A DNA stretch of 38,864 nt. Origin: Saccharimonas sp963550135 (GTDB taxonomy: Bacteria; Patescibacteriota; Saccharimonadia; Saccharimonadales; Saccharimonadaceae). Below are positions 1 to 6,800 of this stretch, one piece after another. The DNA lies in assembly GCA_963550135.1 (NCBI GenBank), contig CAUVBP010000011.1, forward strand, positions 1 to 38,864. Reading direction: 5' to 3'. The notes under the pieces were generated by a model. That model had not been told where the DNA came from. It was given only the letters and a program-made list of their open reading frames with translations, and searched no databases. Each line of letters starts with the position of its first letter. The stretch's first letter is position 1. The position numbers were made by a program, and so were the translations under genes.

Positions 1-467
1 GGAAAGTTGTTGTACAGATAGCGGCTGACGCGCGGCGAAGAAATTACGCGGTACAAGTTAATCTTTTGCAGGCGGCAGGTACTTAATATATCGCGTAAAA
101 TATTTGCCAAGCCTTCGTCGCCCTCGTAAAATGCCGCCATATGCCGGATTTCGGCGATTTTGTTTGCGGTTCGCAGGCGGACAATGTATTGATCAAGCTG
201 TTGTCCGGCTGTCTGTAAGGCTTGCTGCTTCTCGTGTAAAATTTCTGCCAAGACAGCTGGATCCTCGGCGCGGTAGCGCAGCTGCTTGCCTTGGGTGACG
301 CTGTTGACTAGTCCGGCTGCGCGCAGGCTTTTGATGGATTCGTAGACGCTGCCGCGGTTGATATTTGTGGTTTCTGCGATGGCTCGCAGCGAACTATTAG
401 GAATTGCCAGCAGCGCCTCATATACGCGTTTGTCACGAGTAGACAAACCGATAATAGAAAAATCCAT
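1..467 (-). CDS. TrmB-like winged-helix transcriptional regulator (3' end cut by window edge)
   Basis: The minus strand is open from the ATG at 467 down to base 1, giving 155 codons with no stop, so the C-terminus is missing. The N-terminus reads MDFSIIGLSTRDKRVYEALL and is followed by a helix-turn-helix (residues about 25-55, SLRAIAETTNINRGSVYES) in the style of the TrmB/MarR winged-helix family. A basic wing (QGKQLRYRAEDP) and a long helix with LHEKQQALQTAGQQLDQYI follow, probably for dimerisation. TrmB family members usually sense sugars or metabolites through a C-terminal domain that lies mostly outside the window. The start is supported by a TATATT box ending six bases upstream, which suggests a leaderless transcript. 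Family assignment is moderately secure; ligand and targets are unknown. Confidence 0.6.
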   Translation of the reverse strand, partial: MDFSIIGLSTRDKRVYEALLAIPNSSLRAIAETTNINRGSVYESIKSLRAAGLVNSVTQGKQLRYRAEDPAVLAEILHEKQQALQTAGQQLDQYIVRLRTANKIAEIRHMAAFYEGDEGLANILRDILSTCRLQKINLYRVISSPRVSRYLYNNF

Positions 468-516
468 ATCTGTAATATAGCATAAAGTATAAAATTGTCA
501 TAAAAAATCAGCCAGT

Positions 517-545
517 TTGCCTGGAATCGGCAGCAACAGTACGAT
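517..545 (+). promoter_or_regulatory. Candidate promoter of the 98-aa gene
   Basis: TTGCCT at 517-522 and TACGAT at 540-545 are separated by 17 bases, in the gap between the divergent regulator and the gene at 576. A TATGAT just downstream is an alternative -10. This is pattern matching only. Confidence 0.35.
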
Positions 546-575
546 ATGATTTGCTGGTAACGAAAGGAGAATTTT

Positions 576-872
576 ATGGCAAATATTGAAAGATTTGATT
601 CGGATAGTAAAGATTCAAGAGTAAGTGTCTTAACGGGCGAAAGTGCGATTACACTTTCGGTTAGCGGCGTGCCTGAGGAACAGTTTAAGGACTTGTGTAG
701 AGAAGTACAGATGAGCGAAGGAAAAAAGACTATAGGCAGTATTATTCGCGGAGCTATTGATAAATACACCAAAGAAGTCTTACGAGACCCAAAGTTTCAA
801 GATGAAATGGGCAGACTAGCTGTTCTCTTAGAGAAATACAGCCAACCGGATAATCAGGATTGCACTGAATAG
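576..872 (+). CDS. Hypothetical 98-aa protein, possible ribbon-helix-helix type
   Basis: This ORF of 98 residues has a good ribosome binding site (aaaggag, seven bases before the ATG). I do not recognise the family. The N-terminal half is polar and rich in Ser and Asp; the second half (about residues 45-75, KKTIGSIIRGAIDKYTKEVL) is strongly helical and loosely resembles small ribbon-helix-helix DNA-binding proteins or their antitoxin relatives. An inverted repeat overlaps its stop codon and sits just before the promoter of the MazG-like gene, so it could regulate itself or that gene. The function is not established. Confidence 0.55.
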   Translation: MANIERFDSDSKDSRVSVLTGESAITLSVSGVPEEQFKDLCREVQMSEGKKTIGSIIRGAIDKYTKEVLRDPKFQDEMGRLAVLLEKYSQPDNQDCTE

Positions 873-893
873 TGCAAAATAGCAATTATTGCT
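860..893. promoter_or_regulatory. Two adjacent palindromes overlapping a stop codon and a TATAAT box
   Basis: TTGCACT-gaat-AGTGCAA (860-877) spans the TAG of the preceding gene. It is followed by AGCAA-tta-TTGCT (881-893), which runs into TATAAT at 893-898. There is no T-run, so an operator for the downstream MazG-like gene is more likely than a terminator. Confidence 0.4.
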
Positions 894-922
894 ATAATAC
901 AAACAACAAACAGGAGGGGAAC

Positions 923-1264
923 ATGAATTTTCAAGATTATTCGCAAAAAGCTATTTCAACGCTGACGAGCGATCACGCCTACGGCGACATTAGCGCTGAT
1001 TTGATGGCGCAAATACTAGGTTTGGCTGGCGAATCGGGCGAGGTGATGGAGAAGTTCAAAAAGCTAATCCGCGATAAACAGGGCAAACTAACTGCCGATG
1101 ATCGCGCAGAAATTATCAAAGAATTGGGCGACGTGCTGTGGTATGTCAATTCGGCGGCACACTTGCTCGGCTCTAGCTTGGAAGAGGTGGCGCGGCTTAA
1201 TAACGAAAAACTAGCCAGCCGCCAGCAGCGCGGCCGGCTGCATGGCAGCGGCGATAATCGGTAA
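923..1264 (+). CDS. MazG-like nucleotide pyrophosphohydrolase
   Basis: The 113-aa protein starting MNFQDYSQKAIS fits the single-domain MazG-like family, which hydrolyses (d)NTPs to NMP and pyrophosphate and is used in house-cleaning of the nucleotide pool. Two acidic motifs are visible: GLAGESGEVMEKFKK (about residues 32-46) and EIIKELGDVLWYV (about 67-79), the EExxE and ExxxD Mg2+-binding pattern of the all-alpha NTP pyrophosphatases. I chose ATG 923 because caggaggggaac precedes it; the frame is open further upstream, but those residues (ending KQEG) overlap the palindromes and promoter. The gene converges on the MurC-like gene, with only four bases between the stops. Substrate preference cannot be read from sequence. 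Confidence 0.85.
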   Translation: MNFQDYSQKAISTLTSDHAYGDISADLMAQILGLAGESGEVMEKFKKLIRDKQGKLTADDRAEIIKELGDVLWYVNSAAHLLGSSLEEVARLNNEKLASRQQRGRLHGSGDNR

Positions 1265-1268
1265 AACT

Positions 1269-2522
1269 CTAAATCTTCAGATGCTGCCGCAGCCACTCGT
1301 CAATGGTGCCAGCGCCCATGCAGAGGACGAGCTTGCCTAACTCGCGGTCAAGCATGATAGACTTCCACAAATCATCGTTGAGGCTGGCAATATGTACTTC
1401 GGGGCGGGTGAGGTTTTTGGTTAAGTCTGCAGGCGTCAGTATCGGCAAGTCCGGATTCTCGCGCGTCAAATATGTCGGCAGCCAATATACGCTGTCAGCG
1501 TAGCGAAAAACTTCGTCTGTGTACATTGATTGAATTTCGTGCTGGCGGACATTTTGGTGCGGCTGGTAAACAAGAGTTACTTCACGGGATATCTCGTGCG
1601 CCATTTGCAGCGTGGCATAAATTTCGGCTGGGTGGTGACCATAATCAGAGTACAGTCCAGGCGCCAAGCGTTCAAATCGCCGCTGCGTACCAGGAAAATT
1701 CTCGACGGCAACCTTTACGATATCAGGATTACCCAGCTTTAGCCGCTCGCAGGCTTTGGCAACCAGCGTGGCGTTGGCTCGATTATGCCAGCCTGGAATG
1801 CGAAAACTTTTAACTTCCTCGTCTTTGAGCACCCAAGATTTATTAACTGGTTCTAGACCGGTAAGGGTGTCCTTCTTCCAGAGAATAGATAGTTCGCTTT
1901 GTCCGAGAAATTGTTGGAAAGCTCTGGTATAAGCGGCTTGAGTTGGGTATGTATCTGGATGATCGTAATCAATAGAAGTAATCAGCGAAAGGTATGGGCT
2001 GAAATGCAAGAAGTTACGATCGAATTCATCGCACTCGTATATGAAATACTCGCTGTTCGGAGCGTAGTGCCCGCTCGGCCCAAAACTGATAGTGGTGCCA
2101 ATTGAATAACTGATTGGGACGCCTAGTTGGCGCAGCACCCAAATCATCATACCGGTAGTTGTTGTTTTGCCGTGAGTGCCAGCAATAGCGATCATCTTGA
2201 GATTCTTCTCGCTCATAATGTAGCGTAGCAGCTCGTCGCGCTTGGCTGTGTAAATGCCTAATTTTTGCGCTCTCACTAGTTCTGGGTGGTCAGCGGGCAA
2301 GGCGGCGGTGTAAACGAGCCAGTCGATACGGCGCTGCTTATGGCAGTATTCTAGGTAGTCGCCAGACTGGTCATTAGTGACGACAATGCCGCGCTGCATT
2401 AATTCGCTAGTTTCTAGGCTCGAGTGCGCGTCCGAGCCTTGTACGCTATGTCCGGCGTCATGAGCTAATTCAGCTAACGGTCCGATAGCGACGCCGCCAA
2501 TGCCAGAGAAATAAATATTCAT
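1269..2522 (-). CDS. murC: UDP-N-acetylmuramate-alanine ligase family protein (MurC/Mpl type)
   Basis: This 417-aa Mur ligase is the cytosolic step that attaches the first amino acid to UDP-MurNAc (MurC) or recycles murein peptides (Mpl). The N-terminal nucleotide-fold motif is IYFSGIGGVAIGPLAELA, the P-loop is IAGTHGKTTTTG (about residue 110), and the central-domain motif is YECDEFDRNF. The C-terminal domain has YGHHPAEIYATL and YQPHQNVRQHEIQS, equivalent to the MurC loop around the conserved HPxE and FQPHR. I place the start at 2522 rather than 2540 because a TATAGT box (2534-2529) ends six bases before it. It is somewhat shorter than a typical MurC of about 450-490 residues. MurC is more likely than Mpl, but the choice rests on reading alone. 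Confidence 0.8.
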   Translation of the reverse strand: MNIYFSGIGGVAIGPLAELAHDAGHSVQGSDAHSSLETSELMQRGIVVTNDQSGDYLEYCHKQRRIDWLVYTAALPADHPELVRAQKLGIYTAKRDELLRYIMSEKNLKMIAIAGTHGKTTTTGMMIWVLRQLGVPISYSIGTTISFGPSGHYAPNSEYFIYECDEFDRNFLHFSPYLSLITSIDYDHPDTYPTQAAYTRAFQQFLGQSELSILWKKDTLTGLEPVNKSWVLKDEEVKSFRIPGWHNRANATLVAKACERLKLGNPDIVKVAVENFPGTQRRFERLAPGLYSDYGHHPAEIYATLQMAHEISREVTLVYQPHQNVRQHEIQSMYTDEVFRYADSVYWLPTYLTRENPDLPILTPADLTKNLTRPEVHIASLNDDLWKSIMLDRELGKLVLCMGAGTIDEWLRQHLKI

Positions 2523-2585
2523 ACTTCTACTATAACGCAATCAAGCTGCTCGTGGTATACTATTAAGTAATGAAGGGCGGGAATA

Positions 2586-3212
2586 ATGGCTGATAAACGC
2601 GCGGCGAGGCGAAATCTTCGGCGTCTTGAGCGAGTCAAGACCTGGCAATTATTGATTTTGTTTGTGCTGGTGTGTTTTGTGGCAGCAACTTTTTTGCGTA
2701 TCAATAATGTTGGTATGATACAACGCCGCAGCGCTGTGGCAACCGCTGATAAATCAGGCAACGAAACGCAAATATTTAACCGCCTGCAAGATTTGCAGCG
2801 TTATTCAACTACACATATGAATGCTAGCAGCGGCGTGATTTATTTGCAGCATCAGTATGAACGCGACTCGCAAGCGGCTATCCAGAGAGCTTCGGCAGCG
2901 TCGTCCGAGAACGCAAGAGTTCACGCTCAGGCTGAAGCAGTTTGCCATCCGCAATATAGTGGTTGGTCGATGGCTTATATTCAATGCTTTGTTAACGAGC
3001 TGTCAAAGTATCCTACTTCTGATACGATTAAGGATCCAGAGCTGCCTAATGCTGAACTGTATCGCCACGAATATACATCGCCGCTTTGGACGCCCGATTT
3101 TGCTGGCTGGTCAATAGTTTTGGCGGTAGTAATCTTGGTGGTTATAGTACTGCGCTTGATTAGCCTTGTAATATTACAACTATTATTGCGCTATAAATAT
3201 CGAGCTGCTTGA
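2586..3212 (+). CDS. Hypothetical protein with two transmembrane segments
   Basis: This 208-aa protein has a basic N-terminus (ADKRAARRNLRRLERVK), a transmembrane helix at about residues 20-37, an outer loop of roughly 130 residues with two cysteines (VCHPQYSG, YIQCFVN), and a second hydrophobic helix near residues 175-198. The arrangement suggests both termini inside and the loop outside, with the cysteines possibly forming a disulfide. A TATACT box lies at 2556-2561 and a weak ribosome binding site precedes the ATG. It is divergent from the MurC-like gene. I do not recognise the family; an envelope role is inferred from topology only. Confidence 0.65.
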   Translation: MADKRAARRNLRRLERVKTWQLLILFVLVCFVAATFLRINNVGMIQRRSAVATADKSGNETQIFNRLQDLQRYSTTHMNASSGVIYLQHQYERDSQAAIQRASAASSENARVHAQAEAVCHPQYSGWSMAYIQCFVNELSKYPTSDTIKDPELPNAELYRHEYTSPLWTPDFAGWSIVLAVVILVVIVLRLISLVILQLLLRYKYRAA

Positions 3213-3304
3213 CTAGTGTGGCTAGGGGTGAAAAGTGTTGACACTCAATGCAGGGTACGATAAGCTAACAGATGTAAACCAATACTAATAGGAGGTATAA
3301 AACA

Positions 3305-3511
3305 ATGGCTTACAAACATACGAATTCAAAGGGCGTCACTTATTATCTACACAAAACTGAAGTTACACTTCGCGGCGGCAAACCGCAAACCATTTACTTT
3401 TTCACTAAGGTAGAGAAAAACGAAAAGGGCGAGCCATGTGACTTGCCAGAGGATCGCGTCGTGAAAGAAAACCCGCGCAATGGCTTTCTGACAGTCTCTA
3501 AGAAGAAATAA
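3305..3511 (+). CDS. Small conserved 68-aa protein
   Basis: MAYKHTNSKGVTYYLHKTEV begins a compact beta-rich protein with the signature GGKPQTIYFFTKV and VVKENPRNGFLTV. I recall close relatives as an uncharacterised small protein common in Saccharibacteria and other CPR genomes. It has a strong ribosome binding site (aggaggt, about 8 bases before ATG), an upstream TTGACA at 3238, and a rho-independent terminator directly behind it, so it is probably a highly expressed single-gene transcript. Function unknown; a small nucleic-acid or ribosome-associated protein would fit the size and charge, but that is speculation. Confidence 0.75.
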   Translation: MAYKHTNSKGVTYYLHKTEVTLRGGKPQTIYFFTKVEKNEKGEPCDLPEDRVVKENPRNGFLTVSKKK

Positions 3512-3528
3512 ATTTTGCTGTTTTTACT

Positions 3529-3559
3529 AAAACCCTCGGCTTGTTGGCTGAGGGTTTTT
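3529..3559 (+). terminator. Rho-independent terminator of the 68-aa gene
   Basis: AAAACCCTCGGC pairs with GCTGAGGGTTTT around the loop ttgttg, followed by a T-run. The only wobble is one G-T pair. Confidence 0.9.
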
Positions 3560-3633
3560 GCGGTAGCAAAGTGCTTGCGTTTAGATGGCAAGTTTGCTAA
3601 TCTAGATATGTAAACAAACAGGTGCACAAAATT

Positions 3634-3664
3634 ACCTCCCTGATTACCCTAAGGGAGGTTTTTT
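3634..3664. terminator. Hairpin terminator between the 68-aa gene and tRNA-Ile2
   Basis: ACCTCCCT and AGGGAGGT form an 8-bp stem followed by six T on the plus strand. On the minus strand it lies about 22 bases beyond the tRNA 3' end with a weaker T tract, so it may serve the tRNA as well. Confidence 0.7.
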
Positions 3665-3685
3665 GATTTCTGTGGTTGATTATGG

Positions 3686-3761
3686 TGGTGGGGGCGGTTG
3701 GGATCGAACCAACGACCAACAGGTTATGAGCCCGCTGCTCTAACCCCTGAGCTACGCCCCC
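3686..3761 (-). tRNA. tRNA with CAU anticodon, best read as tRNA-Ile2
   Basis: A 76-base cloverleaf with encoded CCA: acceptor GGGGGCG/CGCCCCC, D-arm GCTC-AGGGGTTA-GAGC, anticodon loop CTCATAA, T-loop TTCGATC. The short D-loop and the TTGGTCG variable region resemble bacterial tRNA-Ile2, whose C34 is converted to lysidine by TilS (encoded here at 21198), more than elongator Met. The anticodon stem has two G-T wobble pairs. A TATAAT (3776-3771, minus) lies upstream. The Ile2-versus-Met assignment is inference. Confidence 0.85.
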
Positions 3762-3808
3762 ATTGCTGGTATTATAGCGTAAAATCATTGTATAGTACAG
3801 ATTATTTA

Positions 3809-3838
3809 TTGACTGGCTCGATTTGCTTATGCTACTAT
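3809..3838 (+). promoter_or_regulatory. Candidate promoter of the giant surface protein
   Basis: TTGACT (3809-3814) and TACTAT (3833-3838) are spaced by 18 bases, about 33 bases before the ATG, which has its own ribosome binding site. This gene therefore seems to have a normal leader, unlike many neighbours. Confidence 0.5.
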
Positions 3839-3871
3839 GTCATGTATATAATCCAAATGAGGCAGGAGTAT

Positions 3872-6800
3872 ATGAAAATACACAGGAGAAATATCAAATA
3901 TAAATATCGCCGTATTGGCGCTGGAATAACTGTATTCATCGTGGCACTAAGTTTGGTGCTGGTGAATTTGCCGCGAGCTCAGGCGTCGCAGCTCAACAAA
4001 AAGTACTCTTTTATTAAAACCAACTACACCGTCCCAACGAGTAATGTCGCGTGGGTAGCGCCGAATGGCAACGATACCTCAGGTAATGGTTCCGAGGGTT
4101 CGCCGTACGCTACTTTTAAGAAAGCTCTCAGTTCAATTGGTAATGGCGGCACAGTAGTCGCGAAGTCGGGTATTTATCGTGAACCGCATTTTTTCATCTC
4201 TGGCGATAATGTGACTATTCAAGCGGCGCCGGGGGCAGAAGTTTGGCTAAAGGGCAGCGATGTCGTAAATTCATGGACTAGTGAAAATGGTATCTGGAAA
4301 ACAACTGGGAATTATCACAACTTCTGTCATGTTTGTACCACAAATGCCAATCCAAGCGTCGAAGGTGTCGCGGCCTACCCAGAACAGGTTTTCATTAACG
4401 ACGAGCCGCTAAAGCAGGTTAAAACCAAAGCAGAGGTAACGCCTGGTAGTAATACTTTTTATGTCGAAGACAACACTCCTACTACGCTCAAAACCCCTAA
4501 CAATAATGCAGACGGCTATAATATTGGCCAGCAAGATGCGATATCTTATTATATCGGCAAGAATCCAGCTAGCGGCGTAACCGAGATATCAGAGCGGGCG
4601 CGAGCTTTCACTAGTACTGGCAAAAACGTTTCCGTGAAAGGCATTAACGTTGCTCAGTATTCGCCTGTTCAGGTTTGGGGTTTTAAGGATCCTTACGATC
4701 CTGCCGCTGACAGAGGAGTTTATTCGGGTCCAACCGCAGTAAGTATCAACGGAACTGGCTCGTTGGTTCAAGATATGATTGTCACCCAAAGTGCAAGCCA
4801 AGGCCTGTTCTTTAACAAAGCAGAGTCGTCGACGGCGCGTGGCGTAAAGGCGATAGATAATGGCGGCTCGGGAGTTGGGGCTAACAAATCTCACAACACA
4901 GTATTTACTAACGGTGAATTATATGGCAACAATGCGGAAGGTTTCTTGACGATTGGCTGCGGAGCTTATTGTACGATGGCCGATATCAAAGTTACGCATA
5001 CGCGAAATTTCACATTCCGTAATAATATTGTTGATTATTCTCGCGACACTAAAGCGTATTCTACTGCTGCCAACGCCAATAGCGAAGGTATGATTGGCTT
5101 TTGGTGCGATGAAGGTTGCGTAGAAACGAAAATCGTTGATAACTTCTTTACTAATTCTCCGCTTGCTATCATGTATGAGGTTTCTGGTAATGGTATAATT
5201 GCTTCTAATATAATCGAAAGCTCCGGTACGGGTATTCGTGTAGCCGGCAGCGATGATGTTAAGGTGTATAACAATACCATATCTCGCACTTATCGGCCAA
5301 TATACATATTTGAAGATAGTCGTGTTGACGGATGCAATTATTGGAAAGGCGGGTCCTGTGTAGCTAACGAAAGTTGGTCGCAGGGACTGGGTCTAGATTG
5401 GAATACTTCGGGCGTTGAATTGTATAACAACATTATATCTTCGCGGCCATTAGCTCGAGCAGAGGATCTTTCTGGCGGTAATTATCAACGCGCGTATTCA
5501 CTGCGTGTTGAAGGATCTCAGAACGATCAAAATAGACCGTATGTCGATGCCAACGATATGCTCAAAGGGTTTGATTATAACGTATATTACCGTAACGAGT
5601 CAGACGATATAAATTTGTCGGTGTGGGATTTCAAACAGCTTCCTTCAAAGACCGATACAGTTATAAGCAGGGCTTCTGATATCGCGAATAATCCAAAATT
5701 GTCAAAATCGATTGACGGCCGCGATACGCATTCACTTGATGCTTTTGGCTCGCGAGCAAATAATCCGTATTTCGTGAAAGAAGCGGCGAATAACAACGAC
5801 TACAAAAAGAGCAATTACAATCTCAAACCAGGTAGCCCAGCTATCAACAAGGGTAAACCGTTATCAAGCGACGTAGCGCAAGCGATTGACCCAACAGGCA
5901 AAACTGTTAAAGCTGGCGTACCGGTAAATGCTGGTGCTCTGGTTAATGTGCTGATGGATGCGACGGGCGGGCAGACTCCGCCGACACCTCCAGTAACTGT
6001 TAATATTCCTGATGCTGGCCTCAAGGCAGCTATCAATAAAACGCTTGATAGCAATCGTCCGAGCACTCAGGATATCACAGCGGACGAGCTAGCTCAATTG
6101 ACGCAACTTACCGTAGACGGCGGTGTCAAAGTCAAAAATCTAACAGGTCTCGAGAAAGCAACTAATTTGCAAGAGCTGAAGATTGACAATAACGAAGTTG
6201 CTGATTTGGCGCCTTTGTCATCGTTAGCAAAATTGACCAAGTTAACAATGATAAATAATAAAGTCGCGTCGATCGAACCGTTGGCGCATTTGGCTAACTT
6301 AAGTGTACTTTTAGCGTCTGGTAATCCGATTGCTTCGACCAAGCCGCTAGCTAATCTGACGCATTTGACACAAGTAAGTGTAGATAGTAAATCGACAGCG
6401 TTTGATATTTCTGATTTTGCCAAGAGTGCAGGCACCTTGACGGCATTGCAGTTGTCTGGTGTTGATAATGGTACACCGCAGCTAGCGCATAGCGAAGTTC
6501 TAAAGCAACTTACCAAACTAACGACTCTCCAAGTATCGTCAACTTCGTTAACTAATAACGATCTGAATAATATTGGCGCGATGACGCAATTAACGTCGCT
6601 GCAGGTAGACCGCAGTAATATTAGCGATATGTCGTTTGCGGGCCACTTAACTAAATTAACTAAGCTTGACGTTTCTAATCAGCGCGTCCGTACGAGTACG
6701 AATACAACGCCGTTTGCATCGCCGCTCAAAGATGTATCGGGTACGGCTGTTGCTATAACCAACAGCGCTGATTTGGCTAATGATGGGGCTGGTCGTGTCA

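Noticed and set aside
308..772. Minus-strand open frame of 154 codons at the left edge
   Set aside because: It overlaps the better-supported regulator in another frame and the plus-strand 98-aa gene, and its Cys/Leu-rich composition is typical of an antisense shadow.
3698..3871. Upstream extension of the adhesin reading frame
   Set aside because: It crosses the tRNA-Ile2 gene antisense. The signal peptide and ribosome binding site place the start at 3872.
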